Source of the DNA: Firmicutes bacterium UBA1191
GTDB taxonomy: Bacteria > Bacillota > Clostridia > Peptostreptococcales > Anaerovoracaceae
Length of the DNA: 13,271 bases
Direction: 5' to 3'
NCBI GenBank assembly: GCA_002310095.1
Contig: DBYH01000011.1
Coordinates: 1-13,271, forward strand
Positions within the stretch are counted from its first letter, which is position 1. Each line of letters begins with the position of its first letter. Shown piece by piece: positions 1-6,244 of the stretch. A program made the position numbers and the translations under genes. Under the pieces are notes generated by a model. The model searched no databases and was not told the DNA's origin. It was given only the letters and a program-made list of their open reading frames with translations.

Positions 1-134
1 ATACCGATGCTTCTTCCGGCGACCATAAAGTCTTCAGTTGTTTTTGTCTTTTTCGCTACCCAGATGCCGACGATAATCAGCACGATCATGTAAAAAATCA
101 CGATGATTGTGTCGGCCATTGTAAATTGTGTCAT
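1..134 (-). CDS. Sodium:solute symporter family protein, N-terminal fragment
   Basis: The minus strand reads 44 codons from an ATG at 134 to the left edge with no stop, so only the N-terminus is present. The peptide begins MTQFTMADTIIVIFYM and forms one hydrophobic helix (about residues 8-27). A basic turn (KKTKT) follows, then EDFMVAGRSIG. An initial helix followed by a DF.vAGRs-G loop is characteristic of the SSS (sodium:solute symporter) family, which imports sugars, amino acids, carboxylates or other solutes with Na+. The substrate cannot be told from this fragment. An AAGGAG ribosome binding site lies about 8 bases upstream of the ATG and a consensus promoter lies further upstream. The gene is divergent from everything to its right and is probably not functionally linked to the pilus locus. 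Confidence 0.85.
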   Translation of the reverse strand, partial: MTQFTMADTIIVIFYMIVLIIVGIWVAKKTKTTEDFMVAGRSIG

Positions 135-176
135 GATAATTACTCCTTTATGTATAAAAATAATAAGAACGGTATA

Positions 177-205
177 ATTATACATAGACGTGCATAACGT
201 GTCAA
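177..205 (-). promoter_or_regulatory. Consensus sigma-A promoter of the symporter gene
   Basis: On the minus strand, TTGACA (205-200) and TATAAT (182-177) are separated by exactly 17 bp, matching the housekeeping consensus in all twelve positions. The predicted transcript start near 170 gives a leader of about 36 nt carrying AAGGAG before the ATG at 134. No operator was recognised. Confidence 0.85.
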
Positions 206-212
206 CCGCTAT

Positions 213-240
213 TTTACGTTTTTTATTTTTTTGTTATAAT
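213..240 (+). promoter_or_regulatory. Extended -10 promoter of the lipoprotein gene
   Basis: TGTTATAAT (232-240) gives a perfect -10 hexamer with an extended -10 TG. The best -35 match is TTTACG at 213-218, four of six positions at 16 bp spacing, inside an A/T-rich tract. The predicted start point is about 246-248, only a few bases before the ATG at 252. Confidence 0.6.
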
Positions 241-251
241 AGTGTCACAAC

Positions 252-1181
252 ATGAGAAAAGCATTTGTGACGAAGAAAAACGTAATAATTTTTATGACGC
301 TTATATTGTGCCTGATATTATCCGCCTGCGGCGGCAGCTCTGACAGTTCTGCGGCCAGCGGGAGCGGAGGCGCTGAAGGTGATTTCGAAGCCGAATACCA
401 TGAGGCTGAATATCATGAAGACAGCGCCGAAGGCAGCGGTGATGTTCAGGTGGATTTGTCGTGCGTTAACGATGGTTACTTCGGCGTTATTGCCGAAAGC
501 GACACTAAACTCAAGGTCCAGGTGTTCAAGGACGATGACACCTTCACTTATGATCTGGTAAGCGGTGAACCGCAGATCTTCCCTCTTCAGTCGGGCGACG
601 GCACCTACACCATCAAAGTGATGGAAAACGTCAGCGGTAACAGCTACTATGAGAAATACTCAACCAGTGCTTCCGTTTCGCTCAGCGATGAATTCGCGCC
701 ATTCGTCAGGCCTAACGCCTACGCCGACTACTCAGAAGATTCAGACTGCGTCAAAGAGGCTTCCAAACTGGCGGAGGGCTGTTCAACCGAAAGCGAGTTC
801 GTAGGCAAAGTCTACGATTATATATGCAAGAAGGTAGATTACGACTACAAAGAGGCAGAAACTGTGGAGTCAGGTTATGTCCCTGATCCGGATGAGGTGC
901 TTGACACAGGCAAAGGCATATGTTTCGACTACGCCAGCCTTGCGGCATCCATGCTCCGCAGCCATGGTATCCCGACCAAGATAATCTTCGGGTACGTGGC
1001 GCCGGACAACCTCTACCACGCCTGGAACATGTTCTACACGGAGGAAAAGGGATGGACCACTGTCGAATTTTCAGTGGACCCGGGCGACTGGACACGTGTG
1101 GATCTGACATTCTCTGCAAACGGACAGAACGCCGACTTCATAGGAGACGGAACAAATTATCAGGACGTATACGAATTCTGA
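252..1181 (+). CDS. Lipoprotein with transglutaminase-like (cysteine protease fold) domain
   Basis: This is a predicted cell-surface lipoprotein of 309 residues. A signal peptide with basic residues (residues 1-9) and a hydrophobic core ends in the lipobox LSAC, so Cys26 should be lipidated. A Ser/Gly/Ala/Glu-rich linker follows (27-64), then a beta-rich region (about 65-145) and a transglutaminase-core domain (about 165-290). The triad is visible as Cys224 in GKGICFDYASL, His256 in YHAWN and Asp284 in WTRVDLTF. Enzymes of this superfamily hydrolyse or transfer at amide bonds of proteins or peptidoglycan-linked peptides; the substrate here is unknown. The ATG at 252 has no Shine-Dalgarno site. 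An in-frame GTG at 267, preceded by GAGAAAAG, would also keep a usable signal peptide, so the exact start is uncertain. The pilus operon follows after 51 bp with no clear terminator, so co-transcription is possible. Confidence 0.85.
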   Translation: MRKAFVTKKNVIIFMTLILCLILSACGGSSDSSAASGSGGAEGDFEAEYHEAEYHEDSAEGSGDVQVDLSCVNDGYFGVIAESDTKLKVQVFKDDDTFTYDLVSGEPQIFPLQSGDGTYTIKVMENVSGNSYYEKYSTSASVSLSDEFAPFVRPNAYADYSEDSDCVKEASKLAEGCSTESEFVGKVYDYICKKVDYDYKEAETVESGYVPDPDEVLDTGKGICFDYASLAASMLRSHGIPTKIIFGYVAPDNLYHAWNMFYTEEKGWTTVEFSVDPGDWTRVDLTFSANGQNADFIGDGTNYQDVYEF

Positions 1182-1232
1182 TTACATCGAATACAACGAT
1201 TGCTGATTTGGAAATATGAAAGGAGCTTTGCA

Positions 1233-2261
1233 ATGAATGCAAACGAGATGGGCTCATTCTTTGAAAACATGGGCATGATGATCAAAGCGGGAATCACGCC
1301 TTCCGAGGCCGTGGGGCTTCTTAAAGAGGAATCCGACGACGCGGGCAGATCACAGGCGGCGTATGACAGCATGACAGCTGACATGTCGACGGGATCGTCA
1401 CTCGCGGACGCCATGAAGAACTCAAAAGCCTTCCCGGACTACGCCGTGGACATGATCGGCGCTTCGGAATATACAGGAAAGCTGGAGGGCACCCTCTTCC
1501 ATCTGTCCGATTACTACAGGACGGAACACTCCATGAGGAACACCTTCGTATCCGCCGTGCGCTACCCGATCATACTGCTGTTCATGGTAATCGCAGTGCT
1601 TATTGCCATGCTGGCTATAGTATTCCCTGCGTTCTACGGTGTGTACAACAACCTTACAGGAAGTCTGGCATCATCATCCATGAGTTACATAAACGTTTCC
1701 TTCACCCTGTGCAAGGTGCTGATGGTGATAATGATCATACTGGTCATACTTCTCCTAATCGGCGTCTTTATGTGGAGAGGCGGCAAGGCCGCGGCGGTGA
1801 GAAACCTATTGTCGAAGATACGCACATTCAGGCTGCTCTTTGACAATCTTGACCTGTACCGCTTCACATCCTGCTTCGACATGTTCATCTCCAGCGGCGA
1901 AATGCAGGATGAGGCTGTAGTCAAGAGCATGGCCGTCGCCGAAAGCGAAGGTCTCAGGAAAAAGCTGAACAATTGTGTCGAGAAGATGCGCGCGGGACTC
2001 AGCTTTTCCCAGGCAGCCAGTGAAGAGAAACTCTATGACCCTATAAACAACAGGATGCTCATTCCGGCTGAGCGCAGCGGTATGCTGGATTCCATCCTGA
2101 GGAAGATACTGACTAACCTGAAGGATAACAACGAAGCCTATGTGGCCCGCATAGCCAACACGGTCGAGCCGCTGCTGACAGGCTTCCTCATGATAACGCT
2201 GGGCCTGATGCTCATCTCGCTCATGGTTCCGCTTATCGGCATAATGAATTCAATTGGTTAA
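1233..2261 (+). CDS. pilC: Type IV pilus / type II secretion inner-membrane platform protein (PilC/GspF family)
   Basis: This is the cytoplasmic-membrane platform on which pilus ATPases act to insert or remove pilin subunits. The 342-residue protein has two T2SF-type domains (about 7-133 and 209-335). Both carry the family motif: ASEYTGKLEGTL in the first and PAERSGMLDSIL in the second. Three membrane spans lie near 112-137, 160-180 and 315-338, in the usual arrangement. It is shorter than the roughly 400 residues of proteobacterial PilC, lacking part of the N-terminal extension. The ATG at 1233 is chosen because AAAGGAG (1219-1225) sits seven bases upstream; an upstream in-frame TTG at 1200 has no such site. 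It opens a run of closely packed genes ending in pilT. Type IV pilus rather than secretion use is inferred from that pilT gene. Confidence 0.9.
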   Translation: MNANEMGSFFENMGMMIKAGITPSEAVGLLKEESDDAGRSQAAYDSMTADMSTGSSLADAMKNSKAFPDYAVDMIGASEYTGKLEGTLFHLSDYYRTEHSMRNTFVSAVRYPIILLFMVIAVLIAMLAIVFPAFYGVYNNLTGSLASSSMSYINVSFTLCKVLMVIMIILVILLLIGVFMWRGGKAAAVRNLLSKIRTFRLLFDNLDLYRFTSCFDMFISSGEMQDEAVVKSMAVAESEGLRKKLNNCVEKMRAGLSFSQAASEEKLYDPINNRMLIPAERSGMLDSILRKILTNLKDNNEAYVARIANTVEPLLTGFLMITLGLMLISLMVPLIGIMNSIG

Positions 2262-2294
2262 TTCGAAAGCAGTCCGATTTGAAAAGAGGCAAAC

Positions 2295-2612
2295 ATGCAG
2301 TTAATCCGTGATCACAAGTTCATAACGGTATGCGTAATACTGGCTGTCCTCCTAGTCGGCATAGTTTTACGTACTGCTTTTGCGGTATCACCGGAAGATA
2401 TCAAGGATCGCGAGGACGCCATCAAGGAGACGGTCCGCGAACGCGCCCTTCAGTGCTATGTCATCGAGAACGCGTACCCGGAGAGTCTGTCTTATCTTGA
2501 GGAAAACTACGGTCTGACAGTCAATAAAGAGGACTACCTCATCGTATATGACCTTTTTGCAGAGAATCAGCCTCCGACTATCAAGGTCATCTATCAGGGG
2601 GATAAGAAGTAA
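2295..2612 (+). CDS. Small membrane-anchored pseudopilin-like protein
   Basis: This 105-residue protein has one N-terminal membrane segment (about residues 9-30) and a small soluble domain outside the membrane. The soluble part reads REDAIKETVRERALQCYVIE, then an AYPESLSYLEENYGL stretch. That resembles the 'YP.sL..L...yg' pattern after the first helix of GspG-like minor pseudopilins. No prepilin peptidase site (Gly followed by a hydrophobic stretch with Glu at +5) is visible, so it is not a canonical class III prepilin. An AGAGG element lies upstream of the ATG. The stop codon overlaps the next start by one base (TAATG), indicating translational coupling. A structural or assembly role in the pilus is inferred from position; the family was not identified with certainty. 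Confidence 0.75.
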   Translation: MQLIRDHKFITVCVILAVLLVGIVLRTAFAVSPEDIKDREDAIKETVRERALQCYVIENAYPESLSYLEENYGLTVNKEDYLIVYDLFAENQPPTIKVIYQGDKK

Positions 2613-3064
2613 TGGAAAGAAGCAGAAACACAAAGAGCATAGGAGAAATACTCTCAGCATTGACTATCGCCGTGCTGTTCCTTGTCATACTGCTTCTGGT
2701 CGTATTCGCGGCGAGATCCTACCAGCACAGTGCTGACAGCCAGTATAAGAACGACACGCAGCGCATAGTCTGTGCTTATGTTGTCACGGCCGTAAAGGAT
2801 AACGACGGCGGTGAAGTCACGCCGGAAACCTTTGACGGATGCCCGGGCGTATCCATTGCCGACGGCGACACCGGATTCGCCCACAAGATATATATGAAGG
2901 ACGGCGTGTTGCTCGAGGAGTACAGCCTTGCGGACGAAGCCGTAAATCCGGAAACAGCAAGTGAAATCGGAGAGACAGAAGTCTTTGAAATAAACTATAT
3001 CTCAGATGATCTTCTTGAGATCAGGACGGACAAAGGAGCTTCCTACGTCAATGTACAGAGATAA
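2612..3064 (+). CDS. DUF4860-like single-span membrane protein of the pilus operon
   Basis: This 150-residue protein has a short basic N-terminus, one strongly hydrophobic segment (about residues 13-34) and a soluble domain. The pattern RIVCAYVVTAVKDND, a beta-rich middle, then HKIYMKDGVLLEEYS recalls DUF4860 proteins. Those are small, uncharacterised and typically found in pilus/type II secretion-like clusters of Clostridia. Assignment is by remembered pattern, not by search. A GGGGGA site precedes the ATG, which overlaps the stop of the upstream gene by one base. The 3' end overlaps the next gene by 14 bp. It probably serves as a minor pilin or membrane assembly factor. Confidence 0.7.
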   Translation: MERSRNTKSIGEILSALTIAVLFLVILLLVVFAARSYQHSADSQYKNDTQRIVCAYVVTAVKDNDGGEVTPETFDGCPGVSIADGDTGFAHKIYMKDGVLLEEYSLADEAVNPETASEIGETEVFEINYISDDLLEIRTDKGASYVNVQR

Positions 3065-3482
3065 GATCAAGAAAAAAAGCAATATAGCATCGATAGTGGA
3101 ACTGTTCCTCATGTTCCTGCTTTTGCTTGTCGTCATCGTGGTCATCACCATGGTCTGCATGACGACGAGAGAGCAGAGTCTCAGCGCCGGTGAACTTACT
3201 GACGCGGTCATCTGTGCGGAGAACACTGCTGAAGTGACCAAGTACGCGGAGAGCGCTCCTGACGCCGCTAAGCTGCTCGGCGAAATGGAGGGCGTGACCG
3301 ATATCCAGGTGGCGGGAGACACTGTTTCCGCAAAACAGGGTGATTACACCATCGAGATCACGCTCACACCAGAGGATGGGACTTCTGGAACATATATTGA
3401 TGAGTTAATACGCGTATCCGACGGAGGAGCGGACATATATCAGCTCCATACCGGCAGCTACAGCAGGGAGGTGGAGAGATGA
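3051..3482 (+). CDS. Small membrane protein of the pilus operon, TadE-like N-terminus
   Basis: This 143-residue protein has a lysine-rich start, one long hydrophobic segment (about 16-38) and a soluble domain ending in SREVER. The stretch IASIVELFLMFLLLL resembles the conserved 'VEfAl...LLLL' start of TadE-type pseudopilins, with Glu entering the helix, but the usual proline and a processing site are not obvious. The ATG at 3051 is preferred: AAAGGAG (3032-3038) lies 12 bases upstream, and the peptide then starts just before the membrane helix. Longer in-frame extensions back to 3006 have no ribosome site and would overlap the previous gene deeply. The gene overlaps the upstream one by 14 bp and the downstream one by 4 bp (ATGA). 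The family is not recognised; a minor pilin-like role is inferred from context. Confidence 0.7.
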   Translation: MYRDKIKKKSNIASIVELFLMFLLLLVVIVVITMVCMTTREQSLSAGELTDAVICAENTAEVTKYAESAPDAAKLLGEMEGVTDIQVAGDTVSAKQGDYTIEITLTPEDGTSGTYIDELIRVSDGGADIYQLHTGSYSREVER

Positions 3483-3865
3483 GTAAAAAAATCAGACTCG
3501 GTCCAATCGCCGTCTTTCTGGTAGTTGTGGCAATTATTCTCTCTACTCTGGCCGCCCTCACCATGGCAACGACAAACGCCGACAAGGTCATGGCTGAACG
3601 CTTCGCGGCTGTAACTGCCGCAAGATATGATCTTGAGGCCGAAGGACAGCAGTTCCTGAGAGATTTCGACGAGCAGGTTGCCGCCGGAACCGCAACAGAA
3701 GCCGACAGGCAGACAACAATCGAAAAGAGCGGATACACCCTGGATATCCAGGTGTCCGCACCGGACGCAAACGGAAATTATGAAATAGAAAAGTGGGATC
3801 TTAAGAAGAACTGGAAAGCTGACGATCCGTACACACATATCTGGAAAGGAGCAGATGAACAATGA
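3479..3865 (+). CDS. Small membrane protein of the pilus operon (PilX/GspK-like position)
   Basis: This 128-residue protein has a basic start (MSKKIRLGP), one membrane helix (about residues 9-30) and a helical region. That region contains ALTMATTNADKVMAERFAAV, and an acidic/polar tail ends in DEQ. The motif of a membrane helix followed by 'AT.nAD...AERfa' is reminiscent of conserved small proteins in clostridial pilus clusters that occupy the place of PilX/GspK minor pilins; this is from memory only. A strong ribosome site, GGGAGGTGG (3466-3474), precedes the ATG. Four-base ATGA overlaps join it to both the upstream gene and pilT, indicating tight translational coupling and probably stoichiometric synthesis. 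Confidence 0.7.
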   Translation: MSKKIRLGPIAVFLVVVAIILSTLAALTMATTNADKVMAERFAAVTAARYDLEAEGQQFLRDFDEQVAAGTATEADRQTTIEKSGYTLDIQVSAPDANGNYEIEKWDLKKNWKADDPYTHIWKGADEQ

Positions 3866-4914
3866 CGCTTCAGGACATACTCAAACAGGCGACACTCAAA
3901 GGCGCCTCTGATATCTTTATCATTGCGGGTCTCCCCGTAACGTGCAAAGTCAAGGGAACCCAGGACAGAATGGGCGGCGACATAATGAAGCCCGCCGCCA
4001 TTGAGCCGATAATAGACGAAATTTACACTGCAGCAAAAAGGCAGAAGACTATTCTCGACAAGGGACTGGACGATGACTTCTCATTCTCTGTTCCGGATCT
4101 GGGCAGATTCCGTGTCAATGTATTCCGTCAGCGCGGCTCTCTTTCGGCTGTAATCCGTGTCATCAAATTTGGTATTCCGGACTACAAAGAACTCGGCATA
4201 CCGGAGAGTGTGCTCACTCTTGCCGACAACATGACGGGCCTCGTTCTCGTGGCGGGCGCGGCAGGTTCGGGTAAATCGACAACTCTTGCCTGCATGATCG
4301 ACAGGATAAACCATCAAAGGGAATCCCACATAATCACAATGGAGGACCCTATCGAGTATCTGCACTCCCACAACAGGAGCATAGTCAGCCAGCGCGAAGT
4401 GTTCATTGACACGCCGGGATATCTTGAGTCCCTCCGGTCTGCTCTCCGCGAGAGCCCTGACGTTATTCTTCTGGGTGAGATGCGTGACTTTGAGACGATT
4501 TCAGCAGCTATTACCGCGGCTGAAACAGGAGTGCTCCTCTTCAGCACCCTGCACACAAGCAGCGCTGCAAACACCATCAACCGTATAGTCGACGTCTTCC
4601 CTGCCGCTCAGCAGGTTCAGGTCAGAGGACAGCTGGCCCAGCTCATCAGGGGCGTCGTATGCCAGCAGCTGGTTCCTACGACTGACGGAACAATAACGCC
4701 GGTATTTGAAGTCCTTAAATCCAATCCGGCAATCCAGAACATGATTCGCGAGAACAAACTCCATCAGCTTGAATCCGCCATGCAGGCGGCAGCCGCAGAG
4801 GGCATGATGACGATGGACAACAGTCTGTTTGATCTTTACAGCAAGGGCGTGATCACAAAAGAGACTCTGCTCAACACTTGCAATAACTACGAATTCGTTT
4901 CCAAGAGAGTCTGA
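3862..4914 (+). CDS. pilT: Type IV pilus retraction ATPase PilT
   Basis: PilT is a hexameric cytoplasmic ATPase that powers pilus retraction and twitching. The 350-residue length matches the family. Visible motifs, in order: Walker A GAAGSGKST (132-140, Lys138); Asp box ITMEDPIEY (158-166); ALRESPDVILLGEMRD (194-209), the Walker B region with the PilT-type GEMRD; and the His box STLHTSSAANTINRIVDVFP (228-247). The C-terminal QLAQLIRGVVCQQL block (257-270) is also typical. PilB extension ATPases are larger, with an added N-terminal domain and a tetracysteine metal site, which are absent here. Its start overlaps the previous gene by four bases and AAAGGAG (3845-3851) precedes it. It is the last pilus gene of the run; the SARP regulator follows after 31 bp. 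Confidence 0.95.
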   Translation: MTLQDILKQATLKGASDIFIIAGLPVTCKVKGTQDRMGGDIMKPAAIEPIIDEIYTAAKRQKTILDKGLDDDFSFSVPDLGRFRVNVFRQRGSLSAVIRVIKFGIPDYKELGIPESVLTLADNMTGLVLVAGAAGSGKSTTLACMIDRINHQRESHIITMEDPIEYLHSHNRSIVSQREVFIDTPGYLESLRSALRESPDVILLGEMRDFETISAAITAAETGVLLFSTLHTSSAANTINRIVDVFPAAQQVQVRGQLAQLIRGVVCQQLVPTTDGTITPVFEVLKSNPAIQNMIRENKLHQLESAMQAAAAEGMMTMDNSLFDLYSKGVITKETLLNTCNNYEFVSKRV

Positions 4915-4945
4915 TTCTTCACGCGAAGCTCCGGGAGGAAGCAAA

Positions 4946-6172
4946 ATGGGTGAAACAACTAACGAAAACAATGTAATATACGTTAAAACACTCGGTTCAT
5001 ACTCAGTCAGCTACAACGGTGCTGAAATAGCCATCGGCTCAAGAGATGAATCACAGATCGGCCTTCTCATGCTGCTGATGTTCCACTTCGGACAGGAAGG
5101 TGCCAGCCGCAGCCTGATCAAGAACACTCTATTCGAGGACCGCGATATAGAGGACGTTTCCCACGCCATAAGAAACGTTCTGTATAACATGCGTAAGAAC
5201 CTGAAGGCTCACGGCCTTCCTGACGCGAACTTCGTCAGACAGTCCAAGGGCATCTACTACTGGACCGACGAGGTGCCTGTCGTTGAAGACGCCCGTGAGT
5301 TCGAGAGACTCGCTGAAGATGCCTTGCAGGAAGAAGACAGGAAGCTGCAGGCCGAAAAGCTCAACGACGCGTGCTACAGCTACTCAGGCCGTTTCTTCGC
5401 GGGCCGCGACAACGTTCCGTGGATATACCAGGAGAGCGAGCGCTACCGCACCCTCTTCCATCAGATTACGACTGTCCTTATGGAATATTACAGAGAAACC
5501 CATAAATTCAAGGCCATGCACGAACTCGCATTGTACGCAGTCCGTGTCGACCCGTTTTCCGAATGGGAAATGTACGTTGTCGAAGCCCTTACCAATCTTG
5601 GCCGCTTCGCAGACTCTGAACGTTACTACGAGGATACAGTAGACGATTATATTAAAGAGTACGGCGACCGCTCCAACGAGCATGTCCGCGATTTCATTCG
5701 CCGTCTGGGCGAACATCTCTTCCACGACCACGAGACAATCGACGAGATCCAGGAAAAGCTCACGAACTCAGACGACCTTGGCGGACGCGGTTACTATTGC
5801 TCACTTCCTGTCTTCCAGGAACTCTACCAGACAATCGAGCGTACCATGCGCCGTAACGCCGACAAAATCTTTCTTATGCTGTGCACAATAGTGGACAGCA
5901 AAGGCAACCCGATGCGTGAGGGGCCTAAGCTTACGGAGCTCTCCGAGCGTCTGAAAGTCGCCGCGGTCAACTCCATCCGTCATACTGATACAGTCACCAA
6001 GTACGGACAGGGACAATACCTTATTCTGCTTATCAACACGACCGCTGAAAACTGTAAAATAATCGAAAAGCGTATCAACGACAACTTCCTGTCGAGCAGA
6101 CAGCGGACCGGGATTTCTTATTCCGTCAATGGCCTCATAGTCAAGAAAGAGGAATTACCCGTTTTTGAGTAA
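4946..6172 (+). CDS. SARP/BTAD-family transcriptional regulator with degenerate C-terminal GGDEF-like domain
   Basis: This is a predicted DNA-binding activator of 408 residues. Residues about 11-106 match the OmpR-like winged helix of SARP proteins (VKTLGSYSVSYNGAEI; later HAIRNVLYNMRKNL and FVRQSKGIYYW). Residues about 113-258 match the bacterial transcriptional activation domain, an all-helical TPR-like module (ALYAVRVDPFSEWEMYVVEA). Residues about 283-395 look like a decayed GGDEF domain. There, LKVAAVNSIRHTDTVTKYGQGQYLILL aligns with 'slR..D.vaRyGGDEFlvlL', but GGDEF is replaced by GQGQY (354-358). Cyclase activity is therefore not expected; a protein- or ligand-sensing role is possible. 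GGGAGGA (4933-4939) precedes the ATG. It sits between pilT and a run of c-di-GMP genes, making it a plausible local regulator of one or both. Confidence 0.85.
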   Translation: MGETTNENNVIYVKTLGSYSVSYNGAEIAIGSRDESQIGLLMLLMFHFGQEGASRSLIKNTLFEDRDIEDVSHAIRNVLYNMRKNLKAHGLPDANFVRQSKGIYYWTDEVPVVEDAREFERLAEDALQEEDRKLQAEKLNDACYSYSGRFFAGRDNVPWIYQESERYRTLFHQITTVLMEYYRETHKFKAMHELALYAVRVDPFSEWEMYVVEALTNLGRFADSERYYEDTVDDYIKEYGDRSNEHVRDFIRRLGEHLFHDHETIDEIQEKLTNSDDLGGRGYYCSLPVFQELYQTIERTMRRNADKIFLMLCTIVDSKGNPMREGPKLTELSERLKVAAVNSIRHTDTVTKYGQGQYLILLINTTAENCKIIEKRINDNFLSSRQRTGISYSVNGLIVKKEELPVFE

Positions 6173-6174
6173 TT

Positions 6175-6197
6175 CGTGACGGTTTCCGTGACGGTTT
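6175..6197 (+). repeat. Two copies of CGTGACGGTTT at 12-bp spacing: possible operator or weak terminator
   Basis: The 11-mer CGTGACGGTTT occurs at 6175-6185 and again at 6187-6197, directly after the SARP stop codon and 48 bp before the next start. SARP proteins are known to bind short direct repeats spaced about one helical turn apart close to the -10 element. A -10-like TAGGAT (6204-6209, four of six) follows at a suitable distance. Because each copy is nearly palindromic, 6175-6182 can also pair with 6186-6193 around a TTT loop. That gives eight positions with one G-G mismatch, followed by GTTTTG, so a weak intrinsic terminator is the alternative reading. The function is unproven. Confidence 0.5.
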
Positions 6198-6244
6198 TGC
6201 CCTTAGGATTAGAAAGGACTATTCAATAAGAGGGCTGCTGTCGT

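Noticed and set aside
173..182. TATAATTATA as a plus-strand -10 box
   Set aside because: The plus-strand copy has no acceptable -35 at the right distance; the site is explained by the minus-strand consensus promoter.
1200..1232. TTG at 1200 as the start of the PilC-like protein
   Set aside because: No ribosome site precedes it, while AAAGGAG lies seven bases before the ATG at 1233, and the added residues do not fit the family.
3006..3050. Upstream extension of the 143-residue membrane protein
   Set aside because: It would overlap the preceding gene by 59 bp without a ribosome site; the ATG at 3051 gives a normal basic N-terminus before the membrane helix.
4917..4928. CTTC-ACGC-GAAG hairpin after pilT as a terminator
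   Set aside because: The stem is only four pairs and no T run follows; it more likely lies in a continuous pilT-SARP transcript.
6173..6244. c-di-GMP riboswitch before the cyclase operon
   Set aside because: The intergenic space is too short and lacks the conserved GEMM-type elements; only the short direct repeat is present.
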